Positions 12,650 to 24,292 of a stretch of DNA of 64,000 bases are shown here, one piece after another. Source of the DNA: Dipetalonema caudispina (taxonomy: Eukaryota; Nematoda; Chromadorea; Rhabditida; Onchocercidae); contig JABVXV010000029.1 in the NCBI GenBank assembly GCA_013365325.1, positions 310,001 through 374,000 of the forward strand, in the 5' to 3' direction. The translations under genes were made by a program, and so were the position numbers. Within the stretch, counting starts at the first letter, position 1; each line of letters starts with the position of its first letter. The notes beneath the pieces are model-generated. The model was not told the origin of the DNA, searched no databases, and saw only the letters and a list, made by a program, of their open reading frames with translations.

Positions 12650-15600
12650 ATGGACGATATACAGAAGGAGATTCAGAATCTTTGGCGTGAAATGGTTTCA
12701 GAAATGAATTATGCTGTAAGACTTTAGGCTTAATTTTTCGATTGAAATTAGATTATATTAAACAGAAGTGAGAAAAAAAAGTATTTCTTTTGAACTTCAA
12801 AAATTTTACGGGATAGGTTTAGAAATCGCACATATTGATGCGGCTATTTAGTCATTTAAATTGGTAAATTATTTGAGTCAAAGAGTTGACTTACAGTTAT
12901 CGGATGACTGTATGAAGGAGATGCAAGCTCGGAATGTATTGAGAACAAGATATCATAAGCTCCGATTATCATTGCAAGGAACAATCGATGCTATCAAAGG
13001 TATTCTAATCTTTTAAGGCTTACATGTTACTGCCAATTGACGGAGTCATTTGAGAGAGTTCAACTGAGAAGAATCACTTGAGAGAATTCCTTAAGGCTAA
13101 GAAATACAGGAGATTTGGTTTTGGGTAATTATCCCATGGTTTTCCAGCAAATTCAGCAGTTGATTATTTTTCGTTCTGGTGAATTTTGGTACTAATAATT
13201 ATTTTAATTACTGTCGAATTTTTTAAATTCTCAGTGATAAACTTAGAAGCTTTTTTTTAGAATTCACTAAAACAGAACAGCTGCTGGTGGGATTGCCTCC
13301 GAATCCATTTGATGGTAAGAGTATCGAAATGTTATAAATTGAGTTCTAATATTTATTGAAATTAACTCTGAAATAATTTGAGTAGTAATACTAAATTCAA
13401 GGGTGATATTGATGGAAAACCATCTTGCATATGTTTATAAGGTCAGATATATAAATAGTGCTGCAGGTCGAGTTTATTATGATAGCTTTTGTGAATGTTT
13501 TCTGCTGAAAATATGGCCTTTTTAACATGCTTTTAGAATTCTTTTAAACGATTTCAGTCATATTTAATATTTCCTTTTATTTCGTATAATGATTGTTGTT
13601 TTCTACATTTCCATTATTGATAACCGCAGTCGCAATACTTGCTATGCGAATATAAATGGATTTAAAAATAGTGAAGAATCATTTTATTTAGTTGAAAATT
13701 TACCACAAATTCCATCGAGTGAGGCAACACTACAAGCAACAGGGAAACCCACTCAGCATGCCATTAAATCCGTTTCGTCTAGTCACGAAGATTTCTTGCA
13801 TCAACGAAAGGTATATTTTGCAACACAGTTTTTAATGAGAGTAGGATTATTGCATCATTTGATTTCAGGCAGCTTTCCTAAATAGGATTGTAAGTTTCCT
13901 ACCACTTTGAGAAAGTCGAGCATTTCTGATAGATGAAGAAGTAGAAATTTCAGTTCTTTTATTTTTGGACTTAGTGATAAGTTTAGGAATGGTAGGAAAT
14001 CTGCAGAGGAGTTTTAAAAATTTTATGCCTAATTTATATAGGCAAATTGCATTATTTTGACTACGTTGAATTTCAGGATAGCGCTTCCTTTATTCAGAGA
14101 AACTGTTCGGTTTCCTTAGAATCAGATAGTGATAGTTTCGAATGCGATAGTCGGTAAGTTGAAATATTTATCATTTTCTGAATTTGGAATCAATTTTCTT
14201 TCCCAGCATTGTCGTCTAATTTAAGCATATTTTAACGGAAGTATTAATGTTCTGCTCGAAAACGGTGGTTAAGTAATTCAAATACCGTCTGTCCTACATA
14301 GTTAAGCAAAACAAAATGGAGTGCTTTTTTACTAGTTGAAAGAATGGGATAGAATATTGTCTTGACAAATGAAGGCTATCTGGTTTTCACACGTTGGGTA
14401 TTAAATGATAGATACTGCAGGGTTCACAATAATGATGGAAATTCTATACGTGATCATCCGGACACTTTCATAACTTCGGGAAGCAACAGAAGTGAGCTTT
14501 CTGTCTTTTGAACCGTCCAGTGATTCTGCGCAGCAAGTTTCCTAGTTACACCTCTGTCATTATTATACATTCGGATTTTCCTGAATGACCGATTCTGTTA
14601 ACCATCAGAGCACTTCATTTAATCACCCATTGGTTGAATTGACTGCTTAACTTCATGGTTTTGGTGACTAATAATTGCGAGTGTTTCCTTAGCTTGCTTC
14701 CGGAACTGATATTCGATTCGGCTTCGATCTATTCACGTATCGCAAATGGGAAGGGTTCTGCATTAAGTTTTCTACAGTAAGTCAGATCTTGTAAGAAAAG
14801 ATTCCCATATTTCTGTCGTTATATCAATAAAAATATCAATAACTTGAGATAGAGGAACTGGAATGATATGATTGTATATAATTTTACTTATGATGAGTAG
14901 ACGAAGATAGTGGATCTTAGCGAATAGATTTGATGTAAATTATTAACTGGTTTAGCTGCTATGAGTTTCAGGTGAAGGAAGAACACAATTTCACAATACA
15001 TTCAGATATGGCAGCATCAGGTGAGGTTGAAATTTTGGTAATAAAGTCAGCATTATTTTCCAGAATTCTTCGCAAATTTACATAATTAAAATGTGTAGTC
15101 ATCGATGACTTAATTCATGGACAAGACGTTCTGACTACTAGTGTTTTAAATCTCTTCCAAAAAGCCAGCATACAAATATTCTTGACATGTATCATTACTG
15201 ACAGATTTTTGGCACTTAGAAAATTCGAGAAAAATAGTCGCTATGCTTTTCAAAAATTTTTTGTTTAATCAAAATTATTACAGGAACTCCAAGAAAATGT
15301 CGCATGCATCACAAATTTCAGGTATATTTCGCTTGAATTCCAGTTTTGTTGACTTTTATGCTTCTATATGTGAAGTTTAACAAATAAATTTGCGAAATGA
15401 AAACACATACTGTGGGCTTTTTAAAGCGGTTTTTAAAATTTTCAGGAAATCATCATGAAATGTATAATAGCAGTTGTAGGTCGCATCATTCTGGGTCCTC
15501 TGCAAAGTTAGTTTTAAATAATTGAGAAAACGTTTTTTTTTTTTTTTGTAAACTCAATTATATAAATTCAAATTCTCACATCAGCTGTTGCTTTTAATAG

Positions 15601-18600
15601 TCGTCCAGTGAAATTTGGAACTTGAAATTTCGAAGATTTTTCGCTTTTGAAAAAATTCAAAGGAGATAAGCAGTTTACTGGAAGTAAGTAGTATTACTTT
15701 TCAAATCCCTTAAATCTTTGATCTAATCAGTTAAGGCTTTATTTTAGGGATTATCACTGCTCCATTGTACCTGCGCATATCCTAACGCATGCTGCCTTAT
15801 CTCCTGCAGCAGAGTCCAAGGCAAGGCTAACTTCTCCTACTAAAATAAAATAAGCCGAAATTTAAAAACTAGCTGTGACGTTGAATACCATCCGATAAAG
15901 AATGGTGTATATTAAGATGCTTAAATGGCTTCAGTTCTTATCTCTTTAAGCTGTGTATTTCTCGATACTTTTTTTCGGACAATTCCTTTTTCATCGTGCC
16001 AATAGTTGCGAACATGAGACAAAATTAAATCCAGCATAATAAAGATGAAATCAAGCAAATATTCAAAAAATGTCGTTATTTTGCGAAAATAAAAACCACA
16101 TTGGTTGGTGGTTCCTAAAACCATATGCAAATGAAAGCTTGAACTTTCTTGTATTTATATATCTGCAAATTATCGAATTTTATTCAAATTTTTATTGGTA
16201 TTTTCTTTCCAAAATAATGAAGATAGAGCTTTCGAAAACGATTCAATAATTCTGAATTGCATCGTCCCTTCATTATTCCTCAATGTTTTGAACAGTTTCA
16301 GGAAACAACAGAAATGCTAAGCAATGAAAGTAAGTAATCTTTGTTCTTTGATTAAGAATGTCTGAAAATGAAAAAAGTAACCGAAGGTAAAAATTCCAAT
16401 TTAATCTTACCATAGGGGCAAGATCAATATGTATTCCTTTAGGGATGCTGATTGGAAGCGACAACCTTATTTTTTAAAGTTATTGAAGACTATTTTGGTT
16501 TTACTGCTTTTGCTGAAACAATAGTTTGAGGTACTACTAAGCTGTATTTCTCGAAAAGTTCTTGCATTCCTCTAGGATGGGATGAAATAGTGACTTTTAA
16601 AACTAATAAACTTTTGCTTTAAAAAAAGTGAAGGTGAAATCTGTAAATATCATGTTTATTGTTTCACTTAGCATTGCGGAATTCATTTCTAAATTTATCG
16701 AAATTCATTTGGGTCTATCTCTTATATCTCGATTGGAATCCATCAGTCTTTAGAGATTACAGATGTGTTTCATGCCTTCCAATAAGATGTATAGCTACCA
16801 TGTCTAGAGATATTTTCTGCTGTCAACTTTCAGGTGAGCAGTTGCATTTGTCAAATAATTCCAGCGGTGAAGATACCAGCATATATGAACGACAACATTT
16901 TGTTAATCAGATGTTTAATGGTTATCCTGATATCCAATACTTAGCAGATGATTTTTGCAGATGTAAATCTAACAGTTCGCGTTTCTCGAATGTTGTGAAT
17001 AATTCAGGTGATCTACAGTAATAAGTAATATGTTATTGGCTGTCGTTCCGAAACTTTAAGCGGTGCTTCGCTTCTTTCAAAAATATTTCAGGTTCAGGCA
17101 ACCCTTGTTAGAAGATATTAATTCAGCAGTGAAGGGATTATTTTTATAGCTTCAACTTACAGTGTTTGATTGTACAAAAACACAGTCCTTAAATGCATAT
17201 AAATTTTGTAAAGAAAAATGAAATAACGTAGAAAAACAACTCTTTATTTGATTCCCGATTTTCTGGTACCACTGTTTATTTGTTTGAATACTAACCAGTG
17301 TAGTTCAAAGATGACTTTTAAGTTTCCAGTGCTACTTTTGCTGACTTATTTCAGAAAACTTTCCACCAAATAAAGAAAAGAAAGCAATACATTCAATGGA
17401 GAGCGTTTTTAAAACTTCTGAACAGCAGAGATACTCAGGAATGTTAGTTTGCAGTTGTACTCAAAGTCATCTTGACCTTAACTTTTTGTAATTTTTGTTC
17501 CTTGAATTTATTTTATTTTCTATCCCTAAAAATGTATCTTTTCTTTGGATCTGAGTATCCGAGTGGCATACATGCTTCTACATAATTTTATCATTTCAGT
17601 GCCATACATTTTCAAACCCATTAATTCTCCGATGTTTTTCGACCTTGTTTAAAATTAGTTATGAAGTTTTATTAATTTTACAGAGTGGTACCATCGCCAG
17701 ATTTTTCATGCGATAGTTCTAATGATGAGGATGAGTTGGAACAAAGACGATGTAAGTTTTCCTAGCATTTAGTCCAAAATTTTCTGAGAGATTTGCAATA
17801 CTTAGTAGTTAAAAGATCTTACTATAATGTAAAAATTCTGTAATTGATAATTCCGTATGTTTCCATACATCTTTATAAATACATTGTAGTAAGTTCAATA
17901 AACTTTAAAACATGAAAAGTACGGAAATTGAAGATCGTAGTTTTTAAAAGACTCATAATCTTATGGTCATAAGCAAATAGTTTTACAATTTGTTTACAAT
18001 ATTCCAATAAGATTGAATTTCAATTTAGTTCCAGTTAACAGCACGCCACATAATTACGGTCTTCGACAGACGTCAGTGATAAAATTAGATCCAAGGTTTG
18101 TAAAGATTTGATCTAATTACATTCAGGCTTGTTTGCATATCGTCTGACTTTTCTGATGAGTAGATTCAAATTTCTATCAATTTTTTTAGGTTTGAATCCC
18201 TTAAATTTTTTGTTAAAATGATGGGAGTGAAATTTTCCGGAGTTTTTTGAAAATTTTATTTCAGTAGTATATATGCGAAAAGAAATGATCTCATACCACA
18301 TAAAACACCACCTTCCAAACAGTTGACAAAGGTTAAGGTATGTATAAGAATATTACATGAACCTCAGAAATAATATGCTTAATATACGTGGACTTTATGC
18401 TCCTCGAATTTAATTCAAATCCTCTACATTTCGAAGTGATTTCTCATTCCCTTCATTTCTCTACTTTTCTGCTTGCGTCTTAGAGGCCTCATTAACAGTA
18501 TTTCTTTGTCCTATTCATATTTACCTACTAAAATTTTAGATCACTTGGGTTGTGTCACAGCGTGACTTTTACGTAACATTTGTAAATGAAGAAAGGAAAT

Positions 18601-19825
18601 ATAGTTTATTGGAGCGAAGTATACGTGAACAAAACTACAAATCTCTTATCGGTCGGAAGGTTAAGTTTTTAAAATAATGAAATTTGCTGTAACGGGAAAA
18701 AAAGATGTGTCAAAATTCATTACGATGGCAGCGTGTCTTTTTTTTGGTTGCTCGTTTGCATTCTAGACATTATCATAATTCTAAATAAGGGGCTTATAAT
18801 GCTTGCGTCAGAGTACTCCATTTAACTTACCATTTGGTATGGTTTTATGTGGCTTGATGTTGCAATAGTTATCAAAAGAAGTAGTTGATTTTTCCACTTT
18901 TGGTTATCGGTTTCTTCTCCATTTTCCACTTATACTGTTAGTTCTTTGATAGTGCTGTTTTAGGTTGAAGAAGGTGAGCCATGTATGGTTCTGAAGAATG
19001 GTCAATTTTATCGAGCCTTGCTGGAGTCTTCAGTTGGAAATATATGCCATGTGTTTTTAGTTGACTTTGGTGGATATCTTATGATTTCAAGAAGAGAAAT
19101 TACACCAATGCTTCAGCAACATGCCCAGCTACCGATGGCTGCAATTCATTGCGCTATTCTTGGTAAGTGTTTATTTCAGTCACTTATTGTTTGAAATCTG
19201 ATTATTTGTTCGAACTGTTACACGGTTTTCGTCGGTCATTACTTGGTAGTGTTGTTTCAGCTTGCTTTGAAACTTTAGTAATGCTGAATCTTTGCCACTC
19301 TCGCATCGTGCTGAGCAAGAAATCGTTATACTTTTTCTCTTAATCAACTTTTCCCCCCCAACTAATTAATATTTCTGACACATTTACCTGAATTATCTCT
19401 TGCCTTTTTCTCAATTTTTCATGTTTTTAGGCGCTTTTCAAGTGGAATTGACGACTGAGGTTGTTGACGCTTTCAAAAGAAAGTTTCCAATTGATTCGAC
19501 CTTTAAACTTCTCGTAAGCCACTGCTTGTAATTTTTTAAATTTCTACATTCACACTTTCGTAAAGTAGTTCGTTTTAAGAAATTTTTGAAACACCACTAA
19601 TGAAGATTTTCTTCAGGGCAGTAAGATTGAGAAGTTTTCAGTTAACACTCGTAAAATAAAGTTCTGAAATTGTTTTGATTGAACTTAATATTAAATCAAG
19701 CTTAGTACTTAATTTTACAGTTTGTTCGTAGACCGAAACATGACGATGTTTATGAAACACAACTTTACCTTCGGGAGAATATGCGTCATGATGCATTCTT
19801 GCCATTGGAAGCATATTTCGATTGA
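12650..19825 (+). CDS. Extended-Tudor-domain protein, novel N-terminus, alternative 3' exons
   Basis: Full-length model: 12650-12715, 12897-12999, 13261-13314, 13692-13810, 14077-14153, 14693-14776, 14956-15020, 15284-15321, 16302-16329, 16834-17007, 17355-17442, 17684-17751, 18029-18095, 18265-18337, 18540-18659, 18964-19162, 19431-19513, 19721-19825; 1611 nt, 536 residues. Residues 1-75 look helical/coiled-coil; the middle is Ser/Asp-rich and disordered (DSDSFECDS, SNDEDELEQRR). Residues about 369-502 form an extended Tudor domain: leading strand DFYVTF, core GQFYRALLES (421-430) and FLVDFGGYLMI (439-449), then the SN-like half starting LPMAAIHC. Such domains bind methyl-arginine ligands in RNA granules; here the usual Asn of DYGN is Gly. 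I do not recognise the N-terminal part or a named orthologue. Alternative exon 15446-15506 joined to 15748-15853 gives a 244-residue form without Tudor; 16834-17017 joined to 17092-17149 gives another short end. Confidence 0.8.
15446..15853 (+). CDS. Alternative 3' exons of the Tudor gene (Tudor-less isoform)
   Basis: Exon 15446-15506, in the frame reading GNHHEMYNSSCRSHHSGSS, has a good TTTTCAG acceptor and accepts phase from the exon ending at 15020. It joins 15748-15853 in frame to end in SPTKIK and a stop at 15851-15853. Together with exons 1-7 it makes 735 nt, 244 residues. Including exon 15284-15321 as well would shift the frame, so the two exons look mutually exclusive. The stop overlaps an AATAAA-like string, compatible with a local poly(A) site. 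This is inferred from splice phases only; transcript data would settle it. Confidence 0.4.
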
Positions 19826-21126
19826 TTTTTTTTTTTCGCATATCTAATGAAGAGATATGGATATCAGTGGTTTGACTTTTAAACTGAAATTCCTTCTATT
19901 TCTTTTTTTTTACTTTTTTCTCAAAATAATACGAACACGCTAGCAGTGAATTATTCAAGCTGACATGGATGTTTTAAAATATTAACAGTTTCACTTAGGA
20001 ATTTGTTATTATTTAGCGAATGAAAAAAATATGCAAACTGCCAGCAGTTGTGTTTTGGTTTTTTGTACCTTTTTGGCCTTTCTATATTGACGTGTTCATA
20101 ATCCTTGCTTTATCAATATTCTTGATTTTCCAATATCATACTGCATTATCACTTTTCATCATAAAATATCCTATTGCACTAATATTCTTAATGCTTTTGT
20201 TTTAGTAAATTTCTGTTTTTACATTTTTTGCATGCTCTAAAATATTTTGAACGGGATCAATTTAATCATCAGTCGCTCATTGTTTTACTTGTGTTTTGTC
20301 TTTATCAATAAATACTTTTATGTCAATCAGTGTTAAAAATTTTCAATTTTTGATTTTCGTTGCGTTATATCGCAATTGTTATCGGTCGGTACTTGACCTT
20401 TTTTCAACTAAAATTGAGATTTTGATTTCTGGATGTTTCTTTTTTTTAATTTTTGGATTGGTATTGCGGAGAGCTCATTTTGTTCTTATACCGAGGGCTA
20501 TAATTTTTATAGGTCATTTAAAAAGTATACTGTAGATGTTAAGAAAGCTCCCAAATATTATTGAAGTTATTAAACCCATATGTAATTTAGTAAAAATTTT
20601 AGGAAAGCAAAATTAAAATTTTTTGGGGTCGGATTAGAAGATATTGAGTAAGTTAAACTTTGGTTTGGGGTGTAAATATATTATTAAAGTGAATGACAGA
20701 AATCATTAAATCTGCAGTCTGTCTCATATAAAAAAGTCGAAATGATTTGATCAAAATAATTTAGAAAAAGGCCATGAATAGAGTCCGTTAGCATTACCAC
20801 GTTTATAATATGCGTAAAGCTTTACACCTCATTTCACACATCTTTTTTTGGATTTAATCTTTTTCGTAAGCGTTACAATAAATTAAAAAGTTTATTTTAA
20901 TTTTGCTGATATCATTCAACAAATAGTTTGAGAAAAGTATAACACGTAAAGTTACGCCATGTAAGAGAAGCTTAATCATCGAATCATCGTTGCAGATTGT
21001 TCTTTTCTCAATTTTGTTATCATTTTGCATTTATTTTAAAAGTACGGAATGAATTGTGTCTTTTTTTCTTAGTTTTTTTCTTTTTTTTTTTTTATAGAAG
21101 AAGGAGAAAGATAAACTTTGCACTAC

Positions 21127-21650
21127 TTACGTCATTGCTTTTGGCTGTGGGAAGGAAAAGTCCATCCTGTTCCCTGACGGAATGTGTTGAACTTTAGTTT
21201 AGTTTTTTTTGATTCATATTTTAGATGACTTGTCATTTTGTATTTCTTAAGATATTCTGGTTTTTTACAGCATCTCTGAGTGATGTTGAGTATATTATAA
21301 TGAAGAATCAAGGACAATTGAAACTAAGGGAGTAAGAAATTTCTGCAAAATTTACTTTCCCAGAAATGTTTCTGAGCGTTGAACGGACATTATTACGGCA
21401 ATAGATTTGGCGAAGCTATCGACTGAATAAATCAATTAGTTTTTAATGTGTTACATTAAATATTGCCTTGAAGATGCTTATTGCGTAAGCAAGAAATCTT
21501 AATTGATGTTATAACAATTTTATGGCTTTTACCAAGTGGTGTAAAATGAGACTTAAAATCTTCGTCTGGTTCATCTGATGATTCGAAATTGGGTAGTTGA
21601 CGTTTCCATTTTTTTTTGTGTGTGTGTGTAAAATTCATTAGGAGTTTCAT
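21127..21650 (-). CDS. Candidate small two-exon protein of unknown function
   Basis: On the minus strand, an open stretch ending at 21533 reads WKRQLPNFESSDEPDEDFKS and ends at a donor (CTTG then GTAAAA). It joins in frame to 21173-21127, which has acceptor CCGTCAG and ends NRMDFSFPQPKAMT plus stop. Composition and codon use over both pieces are more protein-like than the surroundings. An ATG at about 21650 would give a protein near 64 residues, but the stretch between it and WKR translates a CA repeat and poly-A, so the true upstream part is unclear. I do not recognise the product. It could be the 3' end of a gene whose other exons I missed, or chance. Confidence 0.25.
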
Positions 21651-23127
21651 TTCAGGTAGCAGTAAGTTTGAAATGAGAATGAAGCTAGAGAAAAGAGGAA
21701 GGTGGTTTGAATTGATAAAAGTAATTGCATCAGTGTTACCTTTCCCAAGACTTAAGCCGATCGCACATTCCTTTCAACGGGGTTATTGATAAGGTTGAGA
21801 ATCTACATTTTAAATTACTTTTACTTTGAAATAATATATTTCTCTTGTACTCATTGCTAATTTGACACAATATTAATGTTGAATTAGCACTGATTAAAAT
21901 CAATTATCATGGATTACTCTCTCTAGTTACTTTAAAATTCTCTCTTTTTCGAGCCTAATTTAGATTGATTTTTTCTACTTATTACTTAAAAGAGCTGCAG
22001 GTTTATCAAACTACAATTTCTTCAGTCACATATTTCCTGAAATATTGCATTTTGAAGTTATGATGCAATCTTATGTAATTGATATTTCCTAACAAGATCA
22101 TAACAGAAGGATATGCTGAGCAAAAAAAAATCTTAGATAGGGTTTTCCAATTCGATTTAAGCACGAATATCTTGCTGTGTAAGACTACTTTATTCTAAAT
22201 ATTCTCAATTGCCTTTCACATGAGAAACATACACATAAATGAATTTAAATAATGGAACAAACTTAATAAATATTTTGAACGTCATTGAAGGCAATGCGTA
22301 TTTTGACAAATATTGTCTTGAATGATTCATTAGTTAATGCAAATATGCAAAAGAAAGATAATATTAGGCAACTTATTTTGAATAGAAAGATGGAAAGATA
22401 GCTATCATCTCATCCTTTTATAACCATTAGTCTCAAATCAATTTATTTTACAACTGCTTTCGAATAGGCTTTTTATATGCATGGGGATTGATTCTAATTT
22501 AAAATACATGTAATTTAGGCCTAACCAGTGGTGATATATTGATGAAGAAATGCCATAGTACATTTATGGCTCTTTGTCTGTTTCAGTTTATTTTTCTTTC
22601 AAACTTACAATCCTCAATCTCATTGATATTCTTAAAGTAGTGTCTTGATTCATTTGTGCACTGGCACTGTCTGAAATGTCGTTATTTTTCAAAATTCGTA
22701 TAGCCTAATGAATAGAGGATTAGAATCAATAGTTTAAATAGTTGACATCCTGAGCCTCTGGATAGCCAGTGCTATTATTCAGGTGGATAGTTGAAGGCAA
22801 AGAAACAGTTGTAAAATATATCCTTGGAATGGAATGTAAGGAGGGAAGAAAACAGAGGGAAATTGTTGAAAAATAAAAAATTATGTGTTTTTTACGTATC
22901 GTGAAAAATGTAGCCTTGATGTCGTTGGATGGCACATTTGTTCGGGAGGGTTGTAAGGAAGAAAGATGGTTGCTCTCGTCGCCGTCGTCGTAGTAGTTAG
23001 GATGGAATTGCTCACATTTACCCTACTCCACCATCTTCACCCTACCAATGACAGATGATCGGGTGCTGATTATACTTCACCGCATAAAACATGATATACA
23101 TGCATAAGGTGTCTATAAATATGTATT

Positions 23128-23203
23128 CATACATACACACATACATACATACATATATACACACACATACACACACACACACATACACGCATACATACAT
23201 ACG
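23128..23203. repeat. CA/CATA microsatellite
   Basis: Imperfect run of ACAC and ACAT units, upstream of the TMEM98 homologue. Similar motifs recur at 43858-43936. Confidence 0.85.
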
Positions 23204-24292
23204 TAGGTACGAATAGACAATCAGATGTTATCCTTGTATTTTTACACATGTAGTTAATTTATGGATTTTTTAATGCCATTTTTCAAAATTTTAAACAAAT
23301 TTTGTTCAAATATCAGTTTGGTTTTCAGAAATATGGATAGCTTTAATTATTGGTAGGTCGCTTGAAACAGTGGCATTTACGTATGGCTTTTTATTGCACT
23401 GAACTTTGTCTATGACAAATAGTGGTCCTTTTTGTCAGGGTTATCATTGTGTCACACACGGTGATAACCTGTCGAAAATGTGTCGTAGTTCATTTATTTA
23501 TACGTCTCGAATCGTGGGCTAACCTGTTATGCTATTCCTATCTGATCATCGATATTTTTAACTTTTAAAAAATTTTTATCTTTTGCAGATAAATTTTGAG
23601 TAACACACGACTGAAATACTTGAAGCTATCCGTTCAATAACCTTCTGATTGCTACAGTATCAAGGAACAGATTTTCATACATTTGCAGAAGATCATTTTG
23701 AAATTCATCGATTTAAAACGATCTGAAAGCGGTAAGATTGAAGAATATTTTGCGAGTTCAATTTTATTTTTAGTGCAAATTCTTCTCGCTACATATTTTA
23801 CCATCTTTTTAAAAAATTATAGCCTCTCAGAAATGAGTGATAATAAATATTAGTAAAGAAAAGTTACTACTTAGTAGAAGTAATCGGAGGTATGCACATT
23901 TTCAAATATCACTTCAGTGTTCTATGCATGTTCACTATAAGTGAAATTAACTCTCTTATCCGGGACTTTTCGATGCTCGATGTCAGCTGCAGTTGGTAAC
24001 ACAATACACTGAATGAAATAAATGGGTAAATAGCACGCATTTCATTGATTAAAAACATTATATGGACATTTAAAAAAATTCAAACTTGTAACATTCTTAG
24101 CTTGCTTTAATTTTTATATTTTTAAGCCATTATTTTAGTAATAAATGTTATTAACATCGAATTTCATTTTCAAAAAATAATTAACGAAGTAAATGTTTAT
24201 TGACACTAATAGTTCGAAATAAAAGCCTATAAAATTATAATTAATCGACAGGGAAATGTTTTTTTAAAATTATTTGATTTTCTTATTTTAGA

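Larger units (their letters stand above)
19826..24292. other. Intergenic region, Tudor gene to TMEM98
   Basis: About 4.5 kb of mostly A+T-rich sequence. It holds the Tudor 3' UTR, a weak minus-strand small-gene candidate (21127-21650), an imperfect CA/CATA microsatellite (23128-23203) and an inverted GGTTATCA/TGATAACC pair at 23439-23446 and 23462-23469. Open frames at 20020-20535 are hydrophobic translations of T-rich DNA and are not taken as genes. Confidence 0.45.

Noticed and set aside
16314..17149. Independent 85-residue gene starting at ATG 16314 in an operon
   Set aside because: The same exons join in phase to upstream and downstream exons of the Tudor gene; kept only as an alternative 3' end.
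17396..19825. Tudor domain as a separate gene starting at ATG 17396
   Set aside because: Possible, but the exon is open and in phase upstream of that ATG (ENFPPNKEKKAIHS) and joins the donor at 17007, so a single gene fits better.
20020..20535. Hydrophobic open frames after the Tudor gene
   Set aside because: Phe/Ile/Leu-rich translations of T-rich sequence, probably 3' UTR.
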